The notes under the pieces were generated by a model, which worked only from the letters and a program-made list of their open reading frames with translations, was not told where the DNA came from and ran no database searches. A program made the position numbers and the translations under genes. From Hypericum androsaemum (Eukaryota > Streptophyta > Magnoliopsida > Malpighiales > Hypericaceae), in the NCBI GenBank assembly GCA_963995505.1, contig OZ023185.1, forward strand, positions 12,845,691-12,909,690: DNA of 64,000 bases, written 5' to 3'. Positions 23,701 through 36,369 of the stretch are shown piece after piece (the stretch's first letter is position 1; every line of letters starts with the position of its first letter).

Positions 23701-26700
23701 TAGCATCAAGATCTTGCTCTTTATGCTACATCATGTAAAAAATCTTTCAAATTTGTTAATGATGAGAATGTTGTGACATTGATTACAGGCTCAAATTTAT
23801 TTGTAGCGAGGAGGGAATGAAAGTCAGTTCTATTGCCCTTACCGTCCTTGCTGAGTACACAGGTGGGATTAAGTTTTTCTTTTTGTATTTGTATTTTGCT
23901 TAGTTCTGATTTGCAATTCTTTTGGTTTCACCCGAGTTTTTGAGAGAAAATAATGAAACGGATGCTATGAGCTTTTCTTTTTCTCTCTAAGCTGATCCAA
24001 TTTGGTTTAGCTTCACAGAATGTGACATCCGCTCATGCTTGAACACTCTTCAATTTCTTAACAAGAAGAAGGAATCACTCAACGTGGTAAGGTGTAGTTT
24101 GCATTTAATTATTTCCCTTAAAGTGGCCAAATCTTTCGTATTTAAAAACTGTTTAGAAAAAGGAATATTTTTTAATTGGAGATCAAGAAGTTATTCAATT
24201 GCATGGATTTGGGTTTCTTTGTTCATCATATTGTTAGATGCAAGTGGCCTAACTTCTTTAAAGTTGGGCTGAATTTTAAATTTGTTGAACTCATAGTAAT
24301 CCTTGCAAAGTGGATGTTGAAGTGACTAGATATGTGCAAGTTATAATTACCTAATTGGCTAATTCTATTTCACCGATTAATCAACTGCTTGTGGATGAAA
24401 TGGTCTGCTCATTCTACTTTATTGATTTCAATTTCTGGAAAAATTTCTAGATTTTTCCTGAGTGTTCCTTAGATTCGTATAGTTTTGGCATCAGGGTTCT
24501 CAGTCCAACCTAAAAGAGCTAGCAGCTTTAACCATGATGTGAAACCCCATGTTTGACGGATACTGGCCAATTTGGTCATCTTTATTATAGGGTTTATTGA
24601 TTTAGCACATATTAGTGGACTAAATGCTCTTAGTCTTTTAAGGTTCGATCCAATTCTAGAACAGCAAGGCTGGTTTGGTTTCCCAACCTGCCATTTGTCA
24701 TCGAGGCATATGCACAAGGGCTTTTGATTACTTCCTAAAAGTTTCAAGTGTCGTGTTTTAAATTATTCTCAAGGGTGTCATTTTATCAAGAACATGGAGT
24801 CCACAATATTTTAGCAAAGACGTTAGTTGCAGCCATTTCTGATCTCCTCTCTCAGGGCGTCCTCTTATGTGTTTTATCTAAATGTGGTTGTCGGAGATAT
24901 CCCAGATAACTTAATCAACTGACAACATGTCCCACTGTCTCAGTTAGATATTGGCGCTCAGGTGGTTGGCCAGAAGGATGTGTCACGGAGTGCTTTTGAT
25001 ATCTGGAAGGAGGTGATGCAACAATGCTTTCTAATTAAGTTTTTGACTCCTATTTCAATTCAGAATCCTAACAAGTCATTTGCTACTTTTTTCTAGATTT
25101 TCCAGAAGAGGAAGTTGAAGCCAAATAGAAAATCAGATAGCAAGAGTAATATGTCCGGTATTTCAGATTCCATTTTCTCCCTTGTATCCAATCGGTAGGC
25201 TGCTAATTCTCAGTTTTGTTGTACATCTTCCTTCTTTTGAACTAATGAAAAGAGTAGCTCAAGTACTCATATCAATTTTCAGTGGTGATTATGATATTAT
25301 TTTGGATGGGATACATGAAAATATACTACAGCTGAAGTATCATGATCCAGTAATGCAGAAGACGGTAACCTTTTACCTTTTATCTTTGAGATGGCTTAAC
25401 AAACTTCTTTTATTTTTAGCTAATCTTGAGGAGAACTTCTATCTTAAGGTAAAATGCTTCAATGCTCTTGGTACTTCTGACTTGATGCACCAACATACAC
25501 TGCGCAACCAGCAGATGGCGCTTCTTGGTAAATGTGTTGAATGTCATCCTTTTGAGGTTTGGAATGTCGAGGGGATCGGACTGCAAGTATCTTATATAAT
25601 CTTCACTTCTTGGTTTGTTTGTGCAGCTTATCAGCCTCTTCTTGCAACTAAAATACACCACCTTGTGGCTCAGGTTCAAAAGCCACATATCGAGTGGCCG
25701 AAGTCTTATCAAAGGTGCGCCTCCTGCTCCTATTTTTCAATTGGATTTGGCTTTTTTCAGACCACGACTTTACATATGTCCACTCTCATCTCCTCTCTCA
25801 TATTCAGGTGCAGAACAACACAGATGGAGAGGATGGAAATATTGCGGTCTTGGCAGAATCAGATGCCACCTTGTATTTCCAGGCACTTATCATGCAAAGC
25901 CTCTGTTGAAGACTTAATCACTCCTCTGTTGCACGTGCTCGCACCATCAACTTTAAGGCCGGTAAATCATTTAAAACCTCTCGTGTTCCCCCGGATTGCC
26001 ATTGCTGTTGTCTCTTCTGTGAGAAGATACAGCATGGATATTGCCAAATCCAGGAGCTCCTGGCATTTTGTTGGCATTTTTTATCTTTGGTGCTTTGTCA
26101 TTTATTTGCATGGAAAGAATTGAGATCTTTCTAATACTGTGAAAGGAAGGATTGATGAGCCCCCTGGGAGACCAGCTTAAGTATACGAGTGTTCAAGAGA
26201 TTTTAAAACTAGGTCCTCGATGTAGGATCCTATTTCCACAAGCACATGACCACTAAACATATAAAGGAAGAACAGATAAACATATAAAGGAAGAACAGAT
26301 ATGGGAACGCTTAAATAGAACGAAAAAAGTTAAAGAATCTAAAGGCAAGAATTAACATAGTAACTAATCTCTTTGCTACTATGGGAGTCTATAAGTTTCT
26401 AGCCATGTTCACTGCGGAAGAATAAGCCATGCTAAACAATGAATTGTGGTTAGACTTTCTGCTACCCCAAATGGGGCAATTCTGCCTGTTTTCAAAAGGT
26501 GACAATGGAGAATGCTAAAAGCAAATTGCTGCTGCTTCTTCCTCGGATTGATATTAATCGCTTGTGCTTTTGTTGTTTTCATTTTCCGCTCTTTATCTTT
26601 TGGGGAAATAGTGTATGACTTTGGAACTTGAACTTCCAGTTTTTACTGCATTTGATATTCTTTCACATGGTTTTCAGGTGGCATTACACTTGCTGTCAGA

Positions 26701-28383
26701 GAAGGACAAAAACGATCTTGCTCAGCTAGTTAGTATAATGATTTCTTATTGCGTCACGTATAAGTACATCAAAACTGATCATCTTTCCCCTCGTGAGCAA
26801 GAAACAGCTTTGGAGACCTCCTTGACTCTTGCCTTTGATCCTCCATTTCATGAGTTCATTGGCTTCAAGGTCTGAATTTTACTTTGCAACGTGCACCTTA
26901 ATAACAAATCTTTTTCGGTTTTTTCCATCATCATTTTTCTTGGACTTTAACAGGACCATAGTTCCAGTCACAATGTACTTCCCCTAGCCATGAAGCAGGT
27001 TTTGGTCCATGAGGTAAGAGGATAATTGGTACATATTTATGCAGCAACCTAAAGTAAAAATTTGGAGAACAGCCTAATTATACGAATCCTGTAACATTGA
27101 GTTGAATTTTCACAGGTTGAAAAGCGAAGGATTTTATTAGTAAGCAAATCTACAAATTTGGCGCGTGGGGTGAACAAAGAAAATGAAATCAAAAAACTGG
27201 GACAGAATTGCAAACCCTGCAGCTCAGCAGCACCATTGAAAACTGATTCCAGTAGAACTGCAACACCTAATGTGAAACCGATAGGAAATATTAGAAAGCC
27301 TTCGCGTACCTCTGCTAGCTTCTTTGACAGGTAGTTCATGTGAAAAAGATTTTGATTACTTTGGTGCTATGATTCTTGAGCCTGCAATTGTGAATTAAGA
27401 CAATGATCTCAAGTTCCGTGTTATCATAGTCAAGACATGAATACACTTTCTGAATATACAAGCTTAATAAAGTGCCTCTGCCAATCATCATTTTGACGCT
27501 CGCTGACATCCTATATGATGTATGGTAGCAATTCTTGATTTGTTGTGGAAATACTCATGCATTTTGTGTTGGTCTCTATTCCACCTTGCATTACTGAAAT
27601 CAAAAATTAAGTTGTGGCAACACAGCTTTTGTTGTTAATGGACTCCACATCTTCTGTCTTTTTGTCTCTAATGCATGTCCATTGACCAATTAGGTTTAGA
27701 AAAGCGAGTGTTAAAGTTGGTGATGATTCAGAGGATGCTGTAGAAAAGACAACCCCTCTCCAAGCAAGGGATTCACGTCCTGTACTATTTAAATTCAATG
27801 AGGTATGATGCTAATTCCATTCCTTGCATCCGTTGTCTGATAGTTTTTTCTTGTCCATGTTGTACCAATAATCAGCTTGAGAATACTGATGAACGAAGAT
27901 GAGCATGACAAATGAAATAATTTGTAACTGACATGAGAAAGCTTGAAAGCAAAGTCCGAAACTCCAGAATGGATTTTATTGTTTCAGCTTTTATGAGTTT
28001 CGGTGACTGGTATAGTGAAAAGCATTGAGCCAAAAGTGCTAATTCAGACTGCTGGATATTTTAAAGAACCCTAGCTCGAGTATTATGTGGCCACCATGGC
28101 TATTGCAAGTAGAACTTCGAAACTCCAATTGACCGAGTTTTCATGGTGCTTGGACCAACAGTTTATTAGCCAGGTTGCTGACTTGAGCTCCCAACGTGAA
28201 AAGGGAACTGAGATTGATAACTTTTGCATTAGCATTTATATCTTGGCGTCCTTTTGGATTCAACCTCATGCGAGTCTGATCATGTCACTTGTTAGATTTT
28301 TCATCATTTTCGTGTCCATGTATGTGCAGGGATTTACAAATGCCATAAAAAGGCCAGTCAGGATGCGTGACTTCCTGTCATGA
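17754..28383 (+). CDS. CTF18: CTF18, large subunit of the alternative (Ctf18-RFC) clamp loader
   Basis: CDS join(17754..18261,18343..18404,18796..18939,19072..19344,20599..20685,20987..21088,21161..21226,21852..21950,22031..22092,22935..22979,23789..23862,24019..24086,24944..25012,25097..25194,25283..25364,25449..25527,25627..25714,25808..25961,26678..26869,26954..27013,27116..27330,27694..27802,28330..28383): 23 exons, 929 aa, all GT-AG, frame kept throughout. [16 protein letters not shown] (about 215-230) is the RFC-box entry. Walker A GPPGLGKT is 335-342, Walker B VIDEID 393-398, sensor 1 ICICND 449-454, sensor 2 ECDIRSCLN 508-516. The short tail ([16 protein letters not shown]) is the part that in CTF18 binds Dcc1-Ctf8. 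The protein loads PCNA in the nucleus and supports sister-chromatid cohesion. An in-frame ATG at 17661 would add 31 residues, but the 17754 start ([17 protein letters not shown]) resembles family N-termini. The gene looks intact. Confidence 0.95.
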
Positions 28384-29150
28384 TTCGTGGCGCCACTACA
28401 GGAACTTGAACTTCGGTCAAGCATATGAATCCGTATTGAAAATTTTGTCGAGCAATGTGTAAATCTTGGTTAACGCGAAACACCCTTCATCAATGGACGG
28501 GTAACATTCTTACATGCCGTAATGTTTCCTTTCCCGGAGTAAGGCAGCTCTCCTTACAGTGGAACACCTTCCAAGTTGTTCAGCAATATCCTTTCCGGTG
28601 GCTAATCAGACAGGTAACCAAATGTGGCCAGATCTGAACATGAAATTACTCGAGGCTTTTACCAGACAACTTCTTAAAACTTATTGATGAGTAGTACCAT
28701 CTTACAGAAGCATCATGCTATGGCAATGTCCTTTTTTCGCTTACTTGGTTCTTTCCCTGCTTATAAGCTTCAAAACTCGTTCCCCTGTGCATCTCAAAAA
28801 TAGAACTGCATTTCTGTCCTGTAAGAAACATGCAGTACTCTCTATGGTTCAATTGTTATTTCCCCTATTTTCTCCAGGGGATTGATTGTTCTTAATTGGT
28901 TCCAAAATGGTCCTGGACAACCTCTGCCTATTGTATCTTAGCCAAGCAATTGCAACCTCCCATGGAGGGTAGCTAACGTGGCACACAATTGCATGCGCAC
29001 AAGAAATTAGAGACAGACAAACCCAATTCGATCAAGCGAAACGCCAAAAAAGTATGAGAAGACGTTGTAAATTGTAATGAACAAAGAATATGGGAACCTT
29101 TTTTCATATTAAAGTGGCCTAGCAGCAAAGTTAGAGTATGTAAAAATGGG
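28384..29150. other. 3' flank of CTF18, no further gene seen
   Basis: Contains the CTF18 3' UTR and AT-rich spacer. No RNA gene, repeat boundary or coding sequence was recognised before the hAT-like element. Confidence 0.5.
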
Positions 29151-30053
29151 TAGGGATGGCGATGGGTAGGATATCGATAGCAAACTAGTCATACCCTAGT
29201 TTTGAAAGTTGGACCTATATCTTATTCTAGACTATTGCCATGTTTTATTACTAGATCCATACATTTATCTTCGGAGACCGCATGGTCTATAGGATCCAAT
29301 CCTTGAATTAAATGCAAGACTTTTTTTATTTTTTAATCATAAAATTTTATTTTATATATAAAATCAAATAAATTATAATGAATATGTGAATATTAATCAT
29401 GAAATATCTAGTATATCAATAACAAAAGTTAGAATTATATGTACATCGAATTTTGGAGTTAATACCATGGAGTATATTCCAGAATATTTGAGAACTCTAC
29501 TACAATTTACAAGTAAAAAATAAGGATAAATGTGTCTAATTAGAGTCTAACTAGTGTCTAGTTAGGGTAACAGGGTAAGGATATAGTAAAAATTCATAAG
29601 ATTCATCATAGTTTAAAAAAATGAGGTCTGCCCGGTAGTCTGACCAGTTGGACCGCAAATCAAGCATCAGAGCAGTCTGTTTTAGGGGTAAAACGGGCCT
29701 CTGGCGATCTGAGTTAAAAATAGTACGGATCTAAAATGTGGATTTTGAAACCTATATTTCAACTATTTAGTCTAAATATTATTCGAAAAGTATTAAAAAA
29801 TTAATTAAAATTATCCAGTCTGACTAGTGGTTTGACCGGTCAGACCAGTCAGGCCGGTAAAAGGACAAAATTCGGCCCGTACCAAAACTTGTATTTTAAA
29901 ACAATGAGATTCATACCCTACCATAAACCCCAATTCTAAAAATTGACTTATACCCAAACCCTACCCTAGACCCAGTCAAAGTTAACACACCATAGATCCA
30001 CGGGGTAAGGATAGGGCCCGACACACAAGGTATGCGTATTTCTGCCATCCCTA
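29151..30053. mobile_element. Non-autonomous hAT-like element
   Basis: Ends TAGGGATGGC (29151) and GCCATCCCTA (30053) are inverted, of the type seen in many plant hAT elements. The flanks AAAAATGG and TAAATTGG are only an imperfect 8-bp duplication. The interior has GTCTAA/GTCTAG repeats and TACCCTA-rich ends and no transposase. Another MITE is nested at 29607-29906. Confidence 0.6.
29607..29906. mobile_element. 300-bp hAT-type MITE nested in the element above
   Basis: Termini CATAGTTTAAAAAAATG and (right) TATTTTAAAACAATG are imperfect inverted repeats, flanked by perfect 8-bp duplications AGATTCAT (29599-29606 and 29907-29914). Inside each end is a GACCGGT-rich block (GTCTGACCAGTTGGACCG; GGTTTGACCGGTCAGACC). 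Same family as 42230-42696. Confidence 0.8.
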
Positions 30054-30451
30054 TAAATTGGCCCTTTAGTGGTTGCCGAATTTTCCATACTTGTTAACAA
30101 ACCCACATCTTAAAAGTATGAGTTGAATATGAAAATTCTAACAAAAAATAATAAAGCAGGTTAATCTCATACCGTTGTTGTTGTCTTCACACGATCTATG
30201 TTTCATAGCACTTTACATTGGTGAAGTCAAAACCCGTGCAAACTATAGTCTGATGAAATTTGTTTGAGAGCACATGTTATGATGAGTTTGTTTAAAATGT
30301 GAAATATCTACCATTTTTCAAGTACATAAAGAAATTCTTACAATAACAAGTTCCCGAAAAAAAAGGTTTTAAAAGACGTGGTTTGATTACCAGTCAGGGC
30401 CAACCTCGAGTCGTTGTCACCTTAAATTAGAACTCTGGTTCAACCACTGAT

Positions 30452-33400
30452 TGTAATACCCTACTCTGTTGAGCATATTTGTCTGACTTAAGCGAAGTAT
30501 ACTTAGTCTTATTGACGTATTTGATCAGTATTTGGAATAATAATGCTATGTAAATAGAGTGCCAAAGATAGTTGGAGGAAAAATATTTGGTGTCTCAGGC
30601 TACCTCAAACATGGTGTGGTAAATTGATCATATCTTCTTCATTCCTAATTTAAAGGTGATGATTCAAAATGGTATTGAAAGATAAGATATGGACATATAA
30701 GATTTTGAAAGACATGGATTTATCATGCTAGCAATTTGGACCAAACCGAGCAAGTTGATAAACGAGTCAACTTTAGGTTTAAGCAAAATTTTGATTCTCA
30801 AGTCAACTCTCTAAAGGTGTGCCTGTGGAGCATATGATTCATCTTGTCTTGTTGTTGATCATCTTCTTATTCCTTGGATCCTTTGATTTGTGAAAGTTGT
30901 TTGTGCATTTTGTTGTGAACTATTTTTATGAAAGATTATTATGTTAAATGTTTGACATGCACGTGTAGTGGTCTCATGATTTAAGATGCTTAAAGAGTCC
31001 AAGAGAAATATATGTAAGCATATAGAGACTATACAAATAGGATGTTACCTAGTGAAACAACCGATTATGGTGCAGCAGCGGGTAAGAATAGCCAATTATG
31101 GCCCAACGCCGAGTAAGAATAGCCGATTGATGTTGGCTTCACTAGGGTAGCACTCCGGGCATCCATATATATTGAATTTAGTGAGGTATGATGTTGCATG
31201 GTTTCCATATAGTCTTTGTGTTACCTTATTAAGTTCATCATTTGAGTATATTTTGTGAGATATTGAATGCAACTTTGGTGATTTCTTATCATCCTCAAGA
31301 CATGCATTAAGTGTATACAAGATGGTTTGATTAAGCACAATTAAAGTGCGTGATCATTATATGATGGCATATATGTATATTTGATGTGGATGGACAAGAT
31401 ATATTGGTTGAATTACATATGTTCAACAAGGTTGTGTAAGTTATTTGATTGTTGTTAATGAAGTTGATGAAGATATAGAGAAGACAACAGTTGACAAGAT
31501 CTTTGTTGCGATAGAATTAACAAATATGTTTTCAGCTCACTTGCCATGTTTACAACATTAGAGGGTGGTTCAGTTTTACATTGATTTGATTCAAGAGATA
31601 TAACTGGTTTTGATACCATCATTTTGCATGATGCCTACTTAGTTAAAAGAGTTAAAAGAACAATTACAGAGTTTGTTAGATAAGTGTTATATTCGATCTA
31701 CTCTTTCACGTGGGGAGATCCAGTGTTGTTTGTATGGAAGAAAGGATGAGAGTTTGCAGTTCTGCATTGATTATTGCAAGCTAAATAAGTTATAGAAGAC
31801 ATAACTTAGTAATTACTCAACATTTTAGTAAAAGTTCTTATTCTATTTGGTATATATAACTCCTTTGAAAGGGCCATTTGGGTATACATATAATCTTTCT
31901 TCGGGTAGATTTTGATTGTGTGGCTGGCCAGCACTTTATCAGAATATCCTTAAATATTTGATATATTTTTATGTACTTATAACTTAGGCTATATCATATG
32001 ATTGGTAAGAACCTCACCATATGCAAGTGTATGGCAGTGTGAGTCCAACAGATGTCACCGAGATTCAAAGTATTATGGTTATGGTTTGGCTGAAAGTCAG
32101 ACTCTGTATATATTTTAAAAATGAAGAATGGATAAGCTAAGAATACTGTTGTGTCAGAATTCAGTATTGGGATAAAATATAGATATGATATATGGTGGTA
32201 CATAATGATTTCTATAGATACTTGGATACGTTGAAAGAAATAAGAGAATGAAGGTTGACTATGGATTTGATTATTGTAGCGGAGAGTATCTGAATGTGAT
32301 TTTGGAAGAACATCATAACCTTATCAGGTTGGTATGGTATTGCTCATAATGTGAAAACAATAAGTATATGCTAAGTTTTCTATGATTGAGTTTTGGTGGC
32401 GAAGAGTATGATTGAGAATTTGAGCATGATTTGAAAATAGTAGCAAATGTGTTTACGTTGAAGAATTTGAGGCATTACTTGTATGAAGAGAAGTTTAAGA
32501 TACTTTGTTTAAGCTTGTCAAATATTGTGGAGTAAGAGTCAGAGTTTAAATTTGACCTATTATGGAATAGCCTAAGCTTGCGGCATAAGTGCACACATGA
32601 CCGACCCTGCGAAATTGGGGTATGGAGTTATAATGTAAGGACCTAAAGATTGTTGAGATTGTGGTAAAATATGAAATGATGGATTGTCAAGCTTCAGACT
32701 TGGAACAAATAGTGTATTGTATTTAAAAGATTATTTGGTAGTATGAATCTTAGAGATGTAGTATGAAGTGTGATCAGATCAAGATCAATATATTTGGAAT
32801 GCTTTTGGTTTCTCAGATATGTGGGGGATAATAGACAACTAAACTATGTTAGATTATATTCTTCCAGTAAAGAGAACTTGTGTTGATTATAAGTTTGCTA
32901 TGTGATTCAAACTTTAGAAGATATGATGCGAGCTAGTGCAATCTACATTCAGGGAAGTTGAGACCATTATGGTCATGATGGATTTTGTTCAAGATTACAA
33001 GATTGACATTGGAGATAAGTTAGGACTACTCAACTTTCTAATGGTACATGAGACTTAGAAGAGACATTTGAAATAAGTTTTTACACCTATTACTTAGTAA
33101 TGTAAGTGAACATTCAATTTAAGTAAATTCGGGGATGAATTTTTTTAAGAAGGGGAGAATGTAATGCCGTACTCTGTTGAGCATATTTGCCTGACTTAAG
33201 TGAAGTATACTTAGTCGTATTGACGTATTAGATCAGTATTTGGAATAACATTGTTATGTAAATAGAGTGTCAAAGATAGTTTGAGGGGAAGCATTTGGTG
33301 TCATGCTACCTCAGACATGGTGTAGTAAATTGATCTTACCCATCTTCATTCCTATTCCAACGGTGATAATTCAAAATGGCATTGAAAGATAAGATATGGA

Positions 33401-33685
33401 CTTATAAGATTTTGAAAGACATGAATTTATCATGCTAGCAATTTGAACCAAGTGGAGCAAGTTGATAAATGACACATTGTGTTGTCGGTTCTTTGAGTAC
33501 TTCGGTTGGACTTCTCGGTTCTTATTTCAACAAGAATTCATGTTCCTAGACTTTTATGAAGTGTGTACAGACATAAATTAGTTTTCTAAGGATTCGAAAT
33601 CAATCTCAATAAAGCCTACACAAATAATTCTCAAGTGTTGTGAAGTTAGTTGGACAAGTTTGGACAATACTGACATTTGTTCGGT
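30452..33685 (+). mobile_element. Decayed Ty3/gypsy retrotransposon
   Basis: Direct repeats start TGTAATACCCTACTC at 30452 and TGTAATGCCGTACTC at 33160 and match over about 325 bp. The second is immediately preceded by a polypurine tract AAGAAGGGGAGAA (33147-33159), so it is the 3' LTR of a plus-strand element. Decayed reverse transcriptase lies at 31580-31800. Compared with the full LTR at 36973-39758, both LTRs here are truncated: the left loses similarity near 30778 and the right near 33685. Confidence 0.7.
31580..31800 (+). pseudogene. Gypsy reverse transcriptase remnant
   Basis: Across stops and frame changes one can read IDLIQEI, then LKELKEQLQSLLDKCYIRST, then GRKDESLQFCIDYCKLNKL. These match the N-terminal RT block of plant Ty3/gypsy elements (the ELKEQLQELLDKGFIRPS and KKDGSLRLCIDYRQLNK patterns). 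The rest of pol is too decayed to follow. Confidence 0.75.
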
Positions 33686-34139
33686 AAAATAGAAATGATG
33701 TTTTCAATACTTCTCCAAATTGAACAAATGAGTATGATTCAGAAACTAGACACATAGACCTACAATTGAACAGAAAATAACTTTGGATAATGAGGAACAG
33801 AAGGCAGGAAAAAATGGGATATAAGGTGTTGCCTTCTCATTGGACTATATGGGAGGTCGAACCAATAATATTTCACCGATTGAAAACTTATTATAATTAG
33901 TTAAGAAGGTGAATCATACTGGATGCTTACTCACTAGAAAACTGATGAAACATCAAATTTTGTAATTTAATTTTAATAGTCCAAGATTTTTTTTAGAGTT
34001 TGAAGTACATAAACAATTCAACAAAAGAAAAATATAGCATGTCAGCTTCTAGTGATCCATCATTCACGATATTTTCTAAACTAGTTGCAGAATAACATAA
34101 TAAATATGTTAAAGTTAACCGTAAAGTATATTATATATA

Positions 34140-34401
34140 TTATCAATACAGTCTAACAAGGGTCTAACTAGAGTCTAATTAGGGTAGAGTCTAAAATATG
34201 GTAAAAATATAAGGGTAGGGTCAGACCTACAGGGTCTAGCTATGGATTCATACCTACCCTAGACCCTACCTCTAAACATGGACCCATACCCATACCCATA
34301 CCCATACCCTACCCTAAACCCAGTCAAAGTCAACATACCCTAAATCCATAGGGTAAGGGTAGGGTCCGACCCTCAGGGTATGGGTATTTCTGCCATCCCT
34401 A
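34140..34401. mobile_element. Partial hAT-like element (right half)
   Basis: The GTCTAA repeat block, the TACCC-rich segment and the terminal TTTCTGCCATCCCTA closely follow the right half of the element at 29151-30053. A short ACCCAT microsatellite (four copies) lies near 34285. The left half is not recognisable. Confidence 0.55.
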
Positions 34402-35079
34402 CCCCAAAATTACAAATAAGGAACATCTCCATTTCTCCTACCTTCCCCATAAGCCTTCAACGAGAACCTAGGTTGAGCAAAGCTCAGATGAGGATGATGC
34501 CAGTTTCTGACTTCTCTCTGTTTCTCCCTCATCTCAAATGAGGATGAAATCGTAAAAGGGAACGATGTTGGCCTCGACCTAGCTGCCGACGAAGGGGATG
34601 ATGTTGGCTAATGATCAGAAGATAGCAGGGTTGGCATCGTAGAGCTTGACCTAGTTGGCATTTAAAGTTTTCTAGATGAGGTGGATGGAGATGGATATGG
34701 ATGGGAGGTTGTCACCCAGCTGGCCGAAGTTTAACCCTACCTTGTCGAAGATCTTCGTGCCTGATTTGGGTCTGGAGATTGGAGATGATAGTTTGGAGAT
34801 TGGAGACGATGGGTTGAGGTTGATGTTCATATTGATTGAGGACTCCTTAAGCTCCCAGTTCCAGAGGCAGTGGCAGTGGTGGTTGAAGATGAGAGTAAAG
34901 CTTGAAAATGAGGGACGGAGCTTGATGACGACGCGTGCTGCTAACTGTCATTTCAGCTCCCTTGTCCCCAAAAAGCCTTCCCCGCCGTTAGGTTTAGTTG
35001 ATTTTTAGTTTAATTGAATAAGGTTTGATTAAATTGGGTTTGCTAAATTGAATTAGTTTATCATGGTGGCAGACAGTGG

Positions 35080-35400
35080 AAGATGAGAGGGTGTGAGGTT
35101 GAAGATGAAACTTGAGGGCATAATAGTCTTTTTATGATTACAAAAATAATAAACTAATTGGTGACGTCAGCTAGGGACTCGACACCAACGTTTCTCTTGA
35201 GCAAAGACGACAAAATTAGTTTTGAAAAGCCAGAGACTCTACCAGTAATTACGCTATAGGTCAGGGACCTGAAAATAATTTATTTTTGATTTTATTATAC
35301 CCTTGAGTCTCCCGCTGATGCCATCAAATTTTTTTATTTTATCAATGAATTAACTTTTATACCCTTACCAACAAATAAAAAAAATCAAACGCTCGCCTCT
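35080..35400. repeat. Mutator-MITE-like arms, incomplete
   Basis: 35160-35260 reads like the right arm and 35265-35385 like the left arm of the long-inverted-repeat family at 10902-15500 and 16086-16352: AGGGACTCGACACC on one side, GATTTTATTATACCCTTGAG on the other. The two arms abut, which suggests neighbouring or rearranged elements. A GC-richer stretch at 34440-35010 to the left has a 110-codon frame (34676-35008) that resembles nothing I know. Confidence 0.4.
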
Positions 35401-35448
35401 CTCATCCTCTCCCCCCCCCACCTCGCCTCCCTTTCTCTCCTCCACACA

Positions 35449-35745
35449 GTCGTCAACGTGGCCAATGTTGCAAATAATGGCATTGTTCGTCATCATTCTC
35501 ATGTTGTCAACTATGATGATATCCTTGTTGCTAATGGTGGTGACAAGAATATCAATATCAGAGACAACATCCTCAAGAGGCAAGACATGAAGGCCTTCCA
35601 TGAAAGCCTGAAGCGCACAGATGGGATCAATCTCAGTCACAATCTTGTGGGCACCAGCCTGCTTCAAGGCAGCAGCAAAACCATTGACGACATCACCATA
35701 ACCGGCAACAAGAACAAACTTTCTCGCGGGCATCAGCCTGATCAT
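35449..35745 (-). pseudogene. Adenosylhomocysteinase (SAHH) gene fragment
   Basis: About 99 codons resemble the NAD-binding core of plant S-adenosyl-L-homocysteine hydrolase: AGYGDVVNGFAAALKQAGA, IVTEIDPICALQAFMEGL, LEDVVSDIDILVTT, NKDIIIVDNMR, NNAIICNIGHVDD. The Rossmann motif expected as GYGDVGKG reads GYGDVVNG, losing the last conserved glycine of GxGxxG. Only the middle of the roughly 485-residue enzyme is present and similarity stops abruptly at both sides. No intron interrupts it. It is a non-functional fragment that lies next to Mutator-like arms, so capture by a transposon is possible, as is a truncated retrocopy. Confidence 0.85.
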
Positions 35746-36369
35746 GAATTTTTAATATATGCTTGATCTAGCCAAGACACAACACAAATTAATTTCGATA
35801 AAATTTACTTTCAAACCCATTCCAATGTTGGAACTCTTCGGGAGTTCCAAAATCATTCTCCCAGAATATTCAATTCATATACAGACTGACATTATTGGAC
35901 TCAATAAAATTCCTATTGACTTGATTCATGTGCTTCATGCACCTTAAATTTTCCAAGAATTTTACTGTTGTGACAACATCACATAGGTGGATATCAAGTT
36001 ATTCATAAACTGTCAAATTTATCTACTATCCATTATGGCGTACATCTTGACAAATTTATGAAGAGGCCAATGACAATGTAATGTCTTGTTTATGCAAAAT
36101 ATGTAGCTCCAATTAATAATATATTAGCTCTTCCAGAGCCTTCAATTAAATTTATAGTACCCGATATAATACTAATATCACTTCTTCCATATCAAATGAA
36201 AGAAATATCATTCTTAAATATGGTGTATGTATTTACTAAAAAAAGATGGTGTATGTTGTGCCGATGTCTGTACACAAATCTCCATCTTTGATAGAGGAGC
36301 CAAATCGAGCTAATTCCATACTCATCAACGTAAAAGACAATGAACCTCGTCATTTACATAGACAACGAC

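Noticed and set aside
24640..24680. GGTTCGATCC-like tRNA B box in a CTF18 intron
   Set aside because: No A box, acceptor stem or cloverleaf can be formed around it.
25182..26123. 313-codon plus-strand frame across several CTF18 exons and introns
   Set aside because: It reads through introns and is in the CTF18 frame only in parts; the exon model explains the conserved segments.
28455..28637. 60-codon frame downstream of CTF18
   Set aside because: Lies in the CTF18 3' UTR, with no conservation pattern recognised.
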